Assembly: GCF_037482845.1 (NCBI RefSeq)
Contig: NZ_JBBHJW010000013.1
Coordinates: forward strand, 62,001-126,000
From: Paucibacter_B soli
GTDB lineage: Bacteria > Pseudomonadota > Gammaproteobacteria > Burkholderiales > Burkholderiaceae_C
DNA length: 64,000 bases
Direction of reading: 5' to 3'
This document shows, piece by piece, positions 1 through 8,855 of the stretch; positions within the stretch are counted from its first letter, which is position 1; every line of letters begins with the position of its first letter. The notes below the pieces were generated by a model that worked only from the letters and a program-made list of their open reading frames with translations, ran no database searches and was not told the DNA's origin. The position numbers and the translations under genes are program-made.

Positions 1-1526
1 CATCGGAGCGCGTCATCGTAGGCGGCGGCCCGCGCCGTGGCGCCTTGTGCCGCCGCGACCAGTGCTGCGTATTCCAGCCAGGTCGCATCGGCGTCGTTCT
101 CGGGTCCGCAGGCCGCCAGGGCCCTGGCCGCTGCGTCGGCCTGGCCGGCCAGCGCGAGTGCCCAGGCCAGGCGCAGCCGGCTCGGGCGGTGTGACGGGGC
201 GAGTTCGAGGGCGCGTTGCAGCGCCACGGCCGCGTCGCCGTAACGGCGCTGCAGGATCATGTGGTCGCCAAAGTTCATGTTCACCCCGACGTCCAGCGGG
301 TCGACGAGCAAGGCCTGCTCGATCCAGGCTCGCGCCTCGTCGAACTGGTGGCGCACCAGGGCCACGCTGGCGAGTTGCACCATGGCCAAGCCGTAGCTCG
401 GCAGCAGGTGCAAGGCTTGCTGCAGGTCACGCGCGGCGCCTTCGAAGTCAAGCGCGAAGAAGAAGCGCATCGCTCCACGCGTCGACAGGCCGATGCCGAG
501 TTGCGGGTCCAGTGCCAGGGCGTGCTCGAGATGCGCCTCGCAGGGCGCGAGCAGCTCGGCAGCGGGCGCGGCGCCATAGTGCATCAGTAACATCTCGCAC
601 TCGGCGCGCGAGGCCCATGCCGGGGCGTAGTCGGGCGCGCCCTGGGTCACGGCAGCGAAGGCCTGGATCGCCTCGCGCAGCGCCGGCACGGTGCGTCGGC
701 TCAGCAGATGGCGCCCGCGCAGATAGTCGCGCACTCCGGCCGAGGCCAGCGCCGGCGCGGCGGGCGTCGGGACTTCGGCCGCGCCGAGCTGGGCGCGAAT
801 CGCCATGGCAACGCGCTCGGCAATCTCGTTCTGCATTGCCAGCAGGTCCTCGAGCCCGCGTGAGTAGTCGGCGGCCCAGATGTGAGCGTCGGTGCGCGCG
901 TCGATGAGCTGGGCGATGACCTGCACCCTGTCGCCCGCCTGCAGCACCGACCCTTCGACGACCCAGTCCGCGCCGGTGCGGGCGGCAATGTCGCCTATGC
1001 TGGCCGTGGTGCTGGCGAACTGCATGGCCGTCGTGCGCGACAGGATGCGCATGCCGCGCAGCCCGCACAGCCGCAGGATCAGCAGTTCGGTGAGGCCCTC
1101 AGCGACAAAGCCCTCGCGCTGGGCCGCAAGGTGTCGAAACGGCAGCACGAGCAGCGTCTCGACGGCGGAGGCTGAAGGCATCGCGGTGTCGGATGGCGCC
1201 CTGACCATGGGCTGTGGTTGGGCGCAGAGCCGGTAGCCGCGACGCGGGATCGTCTCCAGCAGGCTGGGCGCCTTGGGGTTGTCGCCGAGCGAGCGCCGGA
1301 GCTGTCCGATGCAGCGCGTGAGCACGTCGTTGCTCACATAGCCGCGCGGCCAAACGGCTTGCTCGATCTGCTTGCGCGTGCGTACCTGCGGCGCGTGCCG
1401 CGCGAGTTCGATCAGGACGGCCATGGCCTTGGGTTCGACGCGCAGCTTGCCCTTGCTGCTGCCGATGCGTCCCTCGAGCGGAAAGACTTCCCGCCCGGCG
1501 ATTACAAATCCCGACTCGAACTCCAC
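1..1526 (-). CDS. CadC-like winged-helix regulator with TPR repeats (C-terminus cut by window edge)
   Basis: The reading frame is open from a GTG at 1526 to the window edge, so about 508 codons are visible and the C-terminus is missing. The first ~100 residues form an OmpR/PhoB-type winged helix, with the hallmark LLETIPRRGYRL at its end. A middle segment starting TLLVLPF resembles the TolB/FlgO-like domain seen between such winged helices and TPRs. The rest is helical TPR-like sequence with ALALDP and ALLVDP turns. No signal peptide or clear membrane segment is visible. GTG is chosen because an in-frame TGA lies six codons upstream and AGGGAG sits just before it. The gene diverges from the PEP-CTERM gene at 1699 and probably regulates it; that link is inferred. 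Confidence 0.85.
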   Translation of the reverse strand, partial: MEFESGFVIAGREVFPLEGRIGSSKGKLRVEPKAMAVLIELARHAPQVRTRKQIEQAVWPRGYVSNDVLTRCIGQLRRSLGDNPKAPSLLETIPRRGYRLCAQPQPMVRAPSDTAMPSASAVETLLVLPFRHLAAQREGFVAEGLTELLILRLCGLRGMRILSRTTAMQFASTTASIGDIAARTGADWVVEGSVLQAGDRVQVIAQLIDARTDAHIWAADYSRGLEDLLAMQNEIAERVAMAIRAQLGAAEVPTPAAPALASAGVRDYLRGRHLLSRRTVPALREAIQAFAAVTQGAPDYAPAWASRAECEMLLMHYGAAPAAELLAPCEAHLEHALALDPQLGIGLSTRGAMRFFFALDFEGAARDLQQALHLLPSYGLAMVQLASVALVRHQFDEARAWIEQALLVDPLDVGVNMNFGDHMILQRRYGDAAVALQRALELAPSHRPSRLRLAWALALAGQADAAARALAACGPENDADATWLEYAALVAAAQGATARAAAYDDALR

Positions 1527-1532
1527 AGGCTC

Positions 1533-1609
1533 CCTCGCTCAGGTTCACCCCGTCCCTCGGGTGCATCTTAATCGGCCAAAACCTCGGTCAAACCTCGGCG
1601 ATCCCTCGG
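1533..1609. promoter_or_regulatory. Phased CCTCGG direct repeats between divergent genes
   Basis: CCTCGG occurs at 1582, 1593 and 1604, exactly 11 bp apart, with further copies at 1555 and (as CCTCGC) 1533, which are 22 bp apart. OmpR/PhoB-type winged helices typically bind direct repeats spaced one helical turn apart, and such a protein is encoded immediately to the left. The array lies 90-165 bp before the PEP-CTERM start, so it is a likely operator for one or both genes. A GCTGCCGC/GCGGCAGC dyad follows near 1619-1635. Binding is inferred, not shown. Confidence 0.5.
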
Positions 1610-1698
1610 TCGCAAGGGCTGCCGCTGCGGCAGCATGGCATTGCTTTCCGCCTGCCGGAGAGCCGCGTGACAGCAGCTCATCAACCTGGAGGTCCGTC

Positions 1699-2376
1699 AT
1701 GACACGCAGCTTCCTGGGCGCCCGCGTGGCGCCGCTCTTCGCCTTGGCGCTGTTGCATCTGCCTGCACAGGCCATCAACCTGGTCGAGTTCACCTTCGGC
1801 AGCGGTGTCGGCACGACGACGGCGCAGACGGTCGCGACGCATCTCGCGGCGACGCCGGTGGCAGGCCGCAAGGCCGACGGCAGCGTCGCGCCGCACAGCT
1901 TCGTCGACCTGGGTGGCGGCAACATGGCGATGCAGCTCCTGAAGAGCGAAGGCGGCTACATGTTCGACTTCACGCTGAGCGCGGACCCGGGCTTCACGTT
2001 CCAGGTCACCGACGCCCACTTCGGGTTCATCGCGCGCAACACGGCCGGCAGCAACCGCAATATTGCCGTGTGGCCGAATGCCGATGCAGGCGTCAACTGG
2101 TTCGACAGCGCCGGTGGCGACATCACCGTCACCGACCTGGGGCCGGGCGGCTTTGGTTGGAAGGAGGCCAACTGGAGTGCCTTCGTGACGCGCGACGACC
2201 TGCAGACCTTGCGCGTCCAGCTCTCACTGAAGGGCAACAGTCCGGCGAGCCTGGCGATCTTCGACCGCGTACTGCTCGAAGGCAATGTGGTCGCCGTTCC
2301 CGAGCCGGCGTCGGCGCTGCTGTTCGCCGCCGGGGCGCTGTGGGTACTGCGCCGCCGACGCAGCACGCTGCCATGA
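1699..2376 (+). CDS. PEP-CTERM sorted exported protein
   Basis: This 225-residue protein starts at an ATG preceded by GGAGG seven bases upstream. It has an N-terminal signal peptide (basic start, then ARVAPLFALALLHLPAQA). Its C-terminus is a classic PEP-CTERM sorting tag: VPEP, a hydrophobic stretch ASALLFAAGALWVL and a terminal arginine cluster. Proteins with this tag are processed by exosortase XrtA and usually reach the outer surface or matrix in exopolysaccharide-producing Gram-negatives. The middle is rich in Gly, Thr and Asn and looks like a beta-sandwich; I do not recognise its family. The reading frame is open upstream to 1372, but that extension has no export signal and crosses the promoter region. 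Confidence 0.85.
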   Translation: MTRSFLGARVAPLFALALLHLPAQAINLVEFTFGSGVGTTTAQTVATHLAATPVAGRKADGSVAPHSFVDLGGGNMAMQLLKSEGGYMFDFTLSADPGFTFQVTDAHFGFIARNTAGSNRNIAVWPNADAGVNWFDSAGGDITVTDLGPGGFGWKEANWSAFVTRDDLQTLRVQLSLKGNSPASLAIFDRVLLEGNVVAVPEPASALLFAAGALWVLRRRRSTLP

Positions 2377-2446
2377 ACCGTATCCCTGGCCTTGCGCCAT
2401 TTGGCAGGCCCATGAAGTTCATGCGGCCACCTCGACGATCACTCAG

Positions 2447-3400
2447 CTAGTTATTCTCCATGCCTGTGCCTGCACGACCTTGCTCTTGTGCCTTGTGCGG
2501 CGGACTTTGCCAGTTCGGGGGCGAACGCCTGCGCGCTGGCAGCCGTAGCAACCCCACCGCCAGCGCCGTGCCCAAGAGCACGATGGCGCAGCCCGCCGCC
2601 ATGTGCAGGGTGAAGGCCTCGGCCAGGAAGAGATAGCCCCACAGCACCGCAAACACCGGGATCAGAAAGGTCACCGCGATGGTGTTGGTGGGCCCCACCC
2701 GCTGCATCAGGCGGAAATAGAGGATGTAGGCGATGCCCGAGCACAGCACCGCCAAGAGCGCCACGCTGGTCCAGGCCTGGGCGCTGGGCCACTGGGCCGG
2801 CCATTGCCAGGCGGCCAGCGGTGCCAGCATCAGGGCCGCCGTGAGCTGGCTGCCGGTGGCCACCGTGAGCGGGGCGACCTTGACGAGATAACGCTTGGTG
2901 TAGTTGGCCGCGATGCCGTAGCCCAGCGTCGCCAGCAGGCAGGCCAGGATGGCCCAGCCGCTGCCGCCGGGCTTGAAGCTGGCCTTGTCCCAGGCCAGGA
3001 AGGCGACGCCGGCAAAGCCCAGCGCCAGGCCGCTCAAGCGGCTGGCATTCAGGCCCTGGGAGAGCCAGATCCAGGCCACCAGCGCGCCCCACAGCGGCGT
3101 GGTGGCGTTGAGGATGCTGGACAGCCCCGCGCTGATGGAAAGCGCCGCGTATGCGTAGAGCGCGAAGGGGATGGCGCTGTTGAGCAGGCCCACCACCAGC
3201 AGCGGGCGCCACTCGCGCCGCAGCTCGCTCAGGCCCTGGCGCGCCGCCAGTATCGGCAGCAGGAACAGGCTGGCGCCGGCCACGCGCAGCGCCGCCATCG
3301 CCAGCGGGCCGAACTCATGCGCGCCCAGGCGCATGAAGAGAAAAGAGGCGCCCCAGATGGCGGCCAGCAGGGCCAGCTCGCCCAGGTCTATCGATTTCAT
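2447..3400 (-). CDS. DMT-superfamily (EamA) permease
   Basis: This 317-residue inner-membrane protein has about ten hydrophobic segments arranged as two EamA repeats, starting LLAAIWGASFLFMRLG and again near AILACLLATLGYGIAANY. Family members export or exchange small metabolites such as amino acids or nucleosides; the substrate cannot be read from sequence. The ATG at 3400 overlaps the TGA of the upstream repair gene (ATGA), so translation is probably coupled. The C-terminal tail (LPARRRSPPNWQ) is hydrophilic and charged. It converges on the PEP-CTERM gene, with about 70 bp between them. Confidence 0.85.
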   Translation of the reverse strand: MKSIDLGELALLAAIWGASFLFMRLGAHEFGPLAMAALRVAGASLFLLPILAARQGLSELRREWRPLLVVGLLNSAIPFALYAYAALSISAGLSSILNATTPLWGALVAWIWLSQGLNASRLSGLALGFAGVAFLAWDKASFKPGGSGWAILACLLATLGYGIAANYTKRYLVKVAPLTVATGSQLTAALMLAPLAAWQWPAQWPSAQAWTSVALLAVLCSGIAYILYFRLMQRVGPTNTIAVTFLIPVFAVLWGYLFLAEAFTLHMAAGCAIVLLGTALAVGLLRLPARRRSPPNWQSPPHKAQEQGRAGTGMENN

Positions 3401-4950
3401 GGCTTCTTCGCTTTCTTCTTGGCCGCATCGGCCAGCGCGGCGCGGCGCCAGAGCTGCAGCACCGCATAGCTGCGGTAGGGCGCAAAGGCCGCGGCCGCTT
3501 GCTGTACATCGCGCGGCTTGAGCGGCGCGTCCGGTGGGCTGAGCTGCTTGCGCAGCACCACATCGGCCTCGGGAAACATATCGGGCCAGCTCCAGCCGCG
3601 CATCAGCATGTATTGCGCCGTCCAGGGGCCCAGGCCGGGCAGGGCCTGCAGCTCGGCCAGGGCCTCGGCCCGCGTGCCCAGGCCGGCGGCAAAGCGCAGC
3701 TCGGGCCAGGCGCGCGCCAGCGCGATCAGGGCCTCGGCGCGGCGCCGGATGATGCCTAAAGCGGCGATCTCGTCCACGCCCGCCAGGGCGATGCGCGCCG
3801 GGCTCGGGAACAGCCGGTGCACGCTGGCACTGGCCTGACCCTCGGGCAGGGGCTCGCCGAAGCGCTCGACAAAGCGGCTGGCCAGGGTGCGCGCCGCCGC
3901 CACCGTGACCTGCTGGCCCAGCACCGCGCGTACCGCCAGCTCGTAGCGGTCGACGCAGCCGGGCAGTCGCATGCCGGGCTCCGCCTGCGCGAGCGCGCCC
4001 AGGCAGGCATCGATGCTGGCGGGCTCGGCATCCAGATCCAGCCAGCGGCGCAGGCTGGGCATCAGGCTGGCCACCGCCGGCCAGACGGTCGAGCAGGGCA
4101 GCAGCCAGACGCGCGGCCGCAAGGCATCGAACTGCAGCTCGACCCGCCCCGCCAGCCATTGCCCGCCATGGCGCACGCGCAGGCTGCGCACGATGCGGCG
4201 CTCGGCCAGGCTCACTTCCTCGATGCCGGGTATGGCGCGCGCCGCCAGGAATTGCAGCAGCGCATCGACCGCATAGGGCGGGCGGTAATTCAGCGCCAGC
4301 CTGGGCTCGCCGCAGGCGCTCAGATTGGGGCTCTGGCCGCGCCGCAGCGCCGAGGGCTGGAGCCGGTACTGCTCGGCAAAGGCGGCGTTGAAGCGCCGCA
4401 GGCTGCCGAAGCCGGCGCTATGCGCCACCTCGGCGATCGGCATGAAGGTCTCGCTGAGCAGCTGCTTGGCCAGCAGCAGGCGGCGCGTCCGCAGGTATTG
4501 CAGCGGCGTGACGCCATGCTCGGCCAGGAAGATGCGGCGCAGATGGCGGCTGGTGATGCCCAGATGCGCGGCCAGCACCTCCATCGAGCCCTCGCCATGC
4601 TCGGCCTCCTCGGCGCGGTCCAGCCAGGCGGCGGCCTGCAGGGCCAGGGTGCGCGAGGCATCCATCACCGACCAGGCGAGCCGGCCCGGACGCGGCGCCA
4701 GCTCGGGCCGGCATTTCAGGCAGGGCCTGAAGCGCGCGGCCTCGGCGAGCGCGGCGCTGCCGAAGAAGCGGCAGTTCTCGGCCTTGGGCGTGCGCACCCG
4801 GCAGATCGGTCGGCAGTAGACGCCGGTGGAGGTGACGCCCACAAACCAGCGTCCGTCGAAGCGCGCATCGCGCGCCAGCAGGGCGGGGTAGCATTGTTCG
4901 GCGCTGAGCTCTGGGCTGGGTTCGGAGCTGATTTCGGAGCTTGCGGGCAT
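3397..4950 (-). CDS. Ada/AraC-AlkA fusion: DNA-3-methyladenine glycosylase II
   Basis: This 517-residue protein combines three modules. Residues ~20-90 are an Ada zinc domain with four metal cysteines (GVYCRPIC, ENCRFF and CLKC), where the first cysteine accepts methyl groups from methylphosphotriesters. Residues ~95-195 are an AraC helix-turn-helix pair (SAGFGSLRRFNAAF). The rest is an AlkA N-terminal domain and a HhH-GPD glycosylase with LPGLGPWTAQYMLMRGW followed by the catalytic Asp in PEADVVLRKQ. It should sense alkylated DNA, regulate transcription and excise 3-methyladenine-type bases. No Ogt methyltransferase module is present. The ATG at 4950 precedes the Ada domain directly; the frame is open further upstream but that sequence is not protein-like. 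Confidence 0.9.
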   Translation of the reverse strand: MPASSEISSEPSPELSAEQCYPALLARDARFDGRWFVGVTSTGVYCRPICRVRTPKAENCRFFGSAALAEAARFRPCLKCRPELAPRPGRLAWSVMDASRTLALQAAAWLDRAEEAEHGEGSMEVLAAHLGITSRHLRRIFLAEHGVTPLQYLRTRRLLLAKQLLSETFMPIAEVAHSAGFGSLRRFNAAFAEQYRLQPSALRRGQSPNLSACGEPRLALNYRPPYAVDALLQFLAARAIPGIEEVSLAERRIVRSLRVRHGGQWLAGRVELQFDALRPRVWLLPCSTVWPAVASLMPSLRRWLDLDAEPASIDACLGALAQAEPGMRLPGCVDRYELAVRAVLGQQVTVAAARTLASRFVERFGEPLPEGQASASVHRLFPSPARIALAGVDEIAALGIIRRRAEALIALARAWPELRFAAGLGTRAEALAELQALPGLGPWTAQYMLMRGWSWPDMFPEADVVLRKQLSPPDAPLKPRDVQQAAAAFAPYRSYAVLQLWRRAALADAAKKKAKKP

Positions 4951-5012
4951 GCAGCCATGATAGGGGCGCACCCGGCGCGGCACTGGCCGGATCCGGACAT
5001 ATCCCTGCGCCG

Positions 5013-5750
5013 CTACTTCAGGTAGCGCTGCTGCAACCTGGCCACGGTGCCATCGGCGACGAGTTGCTGGTAGGCCTGCAGCCAGCGTTCGGCTTCGGCG
5101 TCGGGCAGGCGCAGCGAGCTGCCCATATAGAGGTCGGCCTCGCCCAGGCTGGTATGGGTCTTGAATTCGTCGCGCGCGTAGCCGTACTGCTCGATGGCGG
5201 CCTGCAGCATCGGCGCACCGGCATAGACGGCCGTCAGCATGTCGCTGCGCAGCATGCGCAGCAGGTCTCTGTAGTCCTTGGCCTCGGTGATGCTGGTGAA
5301 CTTTTCGGCCTGCAGGTTCTTGATGATGGGCGAGCCGCGCAGCACACCGATGCGGGCCGGTCGCAGCTGATCTAGGCTCAGGTTGGGCTCGCCAGCCCGG
5401 CCAATGAAGCTGTAGCGCACATGGGCCAACAGGATCAGCCAGCGGAATTTGGCTTCGCGGTCGGGTGTGCGCGCGAGCGGAAAGATGCCGAAGATCTCGC
5501 CCTCCTCGGCCATGCGCACCGCGCGCGCCCAGGGGTAGAACTCCACCACGTCGTTGCGCCCCAGGCGCTGCGACATCTGCTGCGCCAATTCGTAGGCATA
5601 GCCCTCGGGCCCCTGGCTGCCCTGCCAGACGAAGGGCGGCAGATCGCCCGCGATCCAGCGCAGGGTGTTGGGCGGGCCGGCCACGGCGGCAGCAGCGAGC
5701 AGCAGGCCAGACAACAGAGCAAGCAGCTGACGGCGCAAGTTCATGGGCAT
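5013..5750 (-). CDS. Periplasmic solute-binding protein, SBP_bac_3-like
   Basis: The 245-residue product begins with a signal peptide (MNLRRQLLALLSGLLLAAAAVAG) and has the layout of family 3 extracellular binding proteins: WIAGDLPPFVWQ near the N-terminus, EGYAYELAQQMSQRLG, and ARIGVLRGS at the lobe switch. Such proteins bind amino acids or other small solutes, but many stand-alone members in Burkholderiales have no transporter beside them. None is found here, so this may be an orphan sensor-type or scavenging protein. A second ATG (5744) would shorten it by two residues. Substrate is unknown. Confidence 0.8.
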   Translation of the reverse strand: MPMNLRRQLLALLSGLLLAAAAVAGPPNTLRWIAGDLPPFVWQGSQGPEGYAYELAQQMSQRLGRNDVVEFYPWARAVRMAEEGEIFGIFPLARTPDREAKFRWLILLAHVRYSFIGRAGEPNLSLDQLRPARIGVLRGSPIIKNLQAEKFTSITEAKDYRDLLRMLRSDMLTAVYAGAPMLQAAIEQYGYARDEFKTHTSLGEADLYMGSSLRLPDAEAERWLQAYQQLVADGTVARLQQRYLK

Positions 5751-5844
5751 GGTTGCGTAAAAAGCCTGTGCCGGCCGTTGACTCCCTGGACCCTGCCGAC
5801 TCTAGCACCGCGCCTGATTCATGTCGTTCCATGGACGCGCCGTC

Positions 5845-6014
5845 CTACATGGATTTGAACAGGTGCACATAGGCGCGGCTCACCGGCAGCTCGCGGGGCA
5901 GGCCGCGAAAGCGCACAAAAAACCGGCTCAGCTCATCGCGCCGCTTGTGCAGCTTGAAAAATAGCGGCTGCGGGCATAGGCCAGGTCTTGCATGAGGGCG
6001 TCGAGGGTGGGCAT
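5845..6014 (-). pseudogene. Small basic protein gene interrupted by a one-base frameshift
   Basis: From ATG at 6014 the frame reads MPTLDALMQDLAYARSRYF and then stops after 28 residues. The next frame continues smoothly as KLHKRRDELSRFFVRFRGLP and ends with a stop at 5845. Joining the two at a run of five T (minus strand, 5957-5961) gives a coherent basic protein of 56 residues. One extra T, or a -1 slip on this run, restores it. It could be a pseudogene, a sequencing error or a programmed frameshift. No family is recognised, and no clear ribosome binding site precedes the ATG. The gene diverges from the mutase at 6172. Confidence 0.4.
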
Positions 6015-6171
6015 GGCGTGCAGTGTCGTGGTCGAGTCTGGCCAAGCGTAGAGGGATGCTCCCAGGGCAGGGGCCGCTGGCCGACGCTCGGCAAGTTACA
6101 TGGCCGCCACAGCACGCGTGCCTACAATCCGCCCAAATCCAATTCGCCGAGCAAGGCAAGACAGGACATTC

Positions 6172-7560
6172 ATGCAAGTCAATGCATCCATCTTCAAGGC
6201 CTATGACATCCGCGGCGTGGTCGGCACGACGCTGAACGAAGAACTGGCCGAGCACCTGGGCCGCGCCTTCGGCACCGAGGCCCGCAAGCTCGGCGAGAAG
6301 GCGGTGGCGGTGGGCCGCGACGGCCGCATCTCCGGCCCCGCCCTGGTCGCCGCGCTGATCCGTGGCCTGCGTGCTACCGGCCTGGACGTGGTGGACATCG
6401 GCGCCGTCACCACGCCCATGCTTTACTACGTGGCGGCCACGCGCGGCCAGCATGGCTGCAACTCCGGCATCATGGTCACGGGCAGCCACAACCCCAAGGA
6501 CTACAACGGCTTCAAGATGGTGCTCAAGGGCGCGGCCGTCTACGGCGAGCAGATCCAGGGCCTGCGCCGGCGCATCGAGGCCGAGGACTATGCCAAGGGC
6601 AGGGGACGCGTGGCGCAGATGGACGTGGGCGCCGAGTACGCGCACCGCATCGTCAGCGACTGCAAGCTGGCCCGCCCGATGAAGATCGTGGTCGACAGCG
6701 GCAACGGCATTCCCGGCGCCAGCGCCCCGGCGATCCTGCGCGCGCTTGGTTGCGAGGTGATCGACATCTATTCCAGGGTCGATGGCGACTTCCCCAACCA
6801 CCATCCCGATCCCTCGCGCCCCGAGAACCTGGAAGACCTCAAGCGCATCGTGCATGCCTGCGACGCCGAGCTGGGCCTGGCCTTCGACGGCGACGGCGAT
6901 CGTTTGGGCATCGTCACCAAGGACGGCCAGATGATCATGCCGGACCGTCAGATCATGCTGCTGGCCGCCGACGTGCTGGCGCGCCAGCCCGGCGCCGAGA
7001 TCATCTTCGACGTCAAGTGCAGCCAGCGCCTGGGCCCCTGGATACGCGCGCATGGCGGCCGCCCGCTGATGTGGATGACCGGCCATTCGCTCGCCAAGGC
7101 CAAGCTCAAGGAAACCGGCGCGCCGCTGGCCGGCGAGCTCTCCGGCCATATCTTCTTCGCCGAACGCTGGTACGGTTTTGACGACGCCATGTACACGGCC
7201 GGCCGCATGCTGGAAATCCTTTCGCGTTCGGCCGACCCAAGCGCGATGCTGAACGACCTGCCCAACAGCTTCAACACGCCCGAGATCAACGTGCCCTGCG
7301 CCGAGGGCGAGCACCATGAGGTGGTGGCCAGGCTCAAAGAGGTGGCCGAGTTCCCGGGCGCCCGGGAGATCGTCACCATCGACGGCCTGCGTGTCGAGTA
7401 CGAGGACGGCTTCGGCTTGGTGCGGCCCTCCAACACCACGCCGGTGCTGGTGCTGCGCTTCGAGGGCCACACGCCCGCGGCGCTGGAGCGCATCCAGCAC
7501 GACGTGCTGGCGCAGCTCAAGCGCGTCAAGCCCGACGCCACCTTCGCGGCCGGCCATTGA
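6172..7560 (+). CDS. Phosphomannomutase/phosphoglucomutase (AlgC-type)
   Basis: This 462-residue enzyme interconverts hexose 1- and 6-phosphates, feeding GDP-mannose, UDP-glucose and lipopolysaccharide precursors in the cytoplasm. All four alpha-D-phosphohexomutase signatures are present: the phosphoserine loop TGSHNP (Ser105), the metal loop DGDGDR (239-244), the sugar loop GELSGHIFF, and the phosphate-binding RPSNTTPVLVLRFEG near the end. The length is normal. ATG at 6172 has AGGA five bases upstream; the frame is open to 6100 but those residues are not conserved in character. The downstream waaA starts on its stop codon, which ties the two cell-envelope genes into one transcript. Confidence 0.93.
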   Translation: MQVNASIFKAYDIRGVVGTTLNEELAEHLGRAFGTEARKLGEKAVAVGRDGRISGPALVAALIRGLRATGLDVVDIGAVTTPMLYYVAATRGQHGCNSGIMVTGSHNPKDYNGFKMVLKGAAVYGEQIQGLRRRIEAEDYAKGRGRVAQMDVGAEYAHRIVSDCKLARPMKIVVDSGNGIPGASAPAILRALGCEVIDIYSRVDGDFPNHHPDPSRPENLEDLKRIVHACDAELGLAFDGDGDRLGIVTKDGQMIMPDRQIMLLAADVLARQPGAEIIFDVKCSQRLGPWIRAHGGRPLMWMTGHSLAKAKLKETGAPLAGELSGHIFFAERWYGFDDAMYTAGRMLEILSRSADPSAMLNDLPNSFNTPEINVPCAEGEHHEVVARLKEVAEFPGAREIVTIDGLRVEYEDGFGLVRPSNTTPVLVLRFEGHTPAALERIQHDVLAQLKRVKPDATFAAGH

Positions 7561-8852
7561 CAGGCAAGGAAAGCCTCGCCGAACGCCTGGCCCGCTGGGT
7601 CTACGGTGCGCTGCTGCGTCTGCTCACGCCCTACTACCTGCTGCGGCTGTGGCGGCGCGGCGCGGTCGAGCCGCTCTACCGCGCGCATTGGCGTGAGCGC
7701 CTGGCCCTGGGCGGGCCGGTGGCCGCAGCCGGTGCGGTCTGGCTGCATGCGGTCTCGCTGGGCGAGACGCGCGCCGCCGCCGCCCTCATCGACGCGCTGC
7801 GCGCCCAGCACCCCGGCATGAGGCTGCTGCTCACCCATGGCACGGCCACCGGCCGCGAGGCCGGCCAGGCCCTGCTGCGCGCCGGCGATACACAAGTCTG
7901 GCTGCCCTACGACACGCCCGGCGCGGTGCGTCGCTTCATGCGGCGCCAGCGCCCGGCCATCGGCCTTTTGATGGAAACCGAGATCTGGCCCAATTTGCTG
8001 CACGCCGCGCGTGTGGCGGGCGTGCCCATGGTCTCGGCGAATGCGCGGCTCTCGGCCAAGAGCGCGCGCCAGGGCGACCGTTTTCGGCTGCTGCTGGCGC
8101 CGGCGGTGCGCGGCCTGGCCCTGGCCCTGGCGCAGACCGAGGCCGATGCCCAGCGCCTGCGCGCGGGCGGTGTGCCGCGCGTCGAAGTGATGGGCAATCT
8201 GAAGTACGACCTGCAGCCCGACGCCGCGCTGCTGGCGCGTGGCCGCGCCTGGCGCGCCGCGCTGGGTGCGCGCCAGGTGCTGCTGCTGGCGGTCTCGCGC
8301 GAGGGCGAGGAGGCGATGCTGCTGCAGGCCTGGGCGCGGCTGCCGGCCGCCGGCCGGCCCCTGTTGCTGATCGTGCCGCGCCATCCGCAGCGCTTCGACG
8401 AGGTGGCGGCGCTCATGCTCGCGCAAGGCCTGAGCCTGGCACGCCGCAGTGAGTGGCAAGACCTGCCCCCCGAAGCGGCACTCAATGCCGACGCCTGGCT
8501 GGGCGACAGCATGCGCGAGATGGCGCTCTATTACGGCCTGGCCGATGTCGCTCTGCTGGGCGGCAGCTTCGCGCCGCTGGGCGGCCAGAACCTGATCGAG
8601 GCCGCCGCCTGCGCCTGCCCGCTGGTGATGGGGCCGCATACCTTCAATTTCGCCGAGGCGGCGGAGCTGGCGCTGGCGGCCGGTGCGGCCCAGCGGGTCG
8701 GCGATATGCAGCAAGGCCTGGACGCCGCGCTGGCCCTGCTGGCCGACCCTGGCGCATTGGCGCAGGCCGGCCAGCGGGCCGAGCGCTTTGCGGCCGCGCA
8801 CCGCGGCGCGGCCAAGCGCATGGCCGAGGCGGTGGGCGGCTTGTTGCGCTGA
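7557..8852 (+). CDS. waaA: 3-deoxy-D-manno-octulosonic acid (Kdo) transferase
   Basis: WaaA adds Kdo from CMP-Kdo to lipid IVA at the inner membrane, the first step of lipopolysaccharide core assembly. The 431-residue product has a short N-terminal membrane-associated helix (WVYGALLRLLTPYYLLRLW), the catalytic-glutamate motif LHAVSLGETRAA, and the family signatures ETEIWPN, MGNLKYD and LLGGSFAPLGGQNLIEAA. The start is a TTG at 7557 that overlaps the TGA of the mutase gene (TTGA), without a visible Shine-Dalgarno sequence, so translation likely depends on coupling. The gene ends three bases from the convergent cytochrome gene. Confidence 0.93.
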   Translation: MTGKESLAERLARWVYGALLRLLTPYYLLRLWRRGAVEPLYRAHWRERLALGGPVAAAGAVWLHAVSLGETRAAAALIDALRAQHPGMRLLLTHGTATGREAGQALLRAGDTQVWLPYDTPGAVRRFMRRQRPAIGLLMETEIWPNLLHAARVAGVPMVSANARLSAKSARQGDRFRLLLAPAVRGLALALAQTEADAQRLRAGGVPRVEVMGNLKYDLQPDAALLARGRAWRAALGARQVLLLAVSREGEEAMLLQAWARLPAAGRPLLLIVPRHPQRFDEVAALMLAQGLSLARRSEWQDLPPEAALNADAWLGDSMREMALYYGLADVALLGGSFAPLGGQNLIEAAACACPLVMGPHTFNFAEAAELALAAGAAQRVGDMQQGLDAALALLADPGALAQAGQRAERFAAAHRGAAKRMAEAVGGLLR

Positions 8853-8855
8853 TGC

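Noticed and set aside
6948..8801. Minus-strand reading frame of about 617 codons
   Set aside because: Antisense shadow of the mutase and waaA genes; no recognisable domain.
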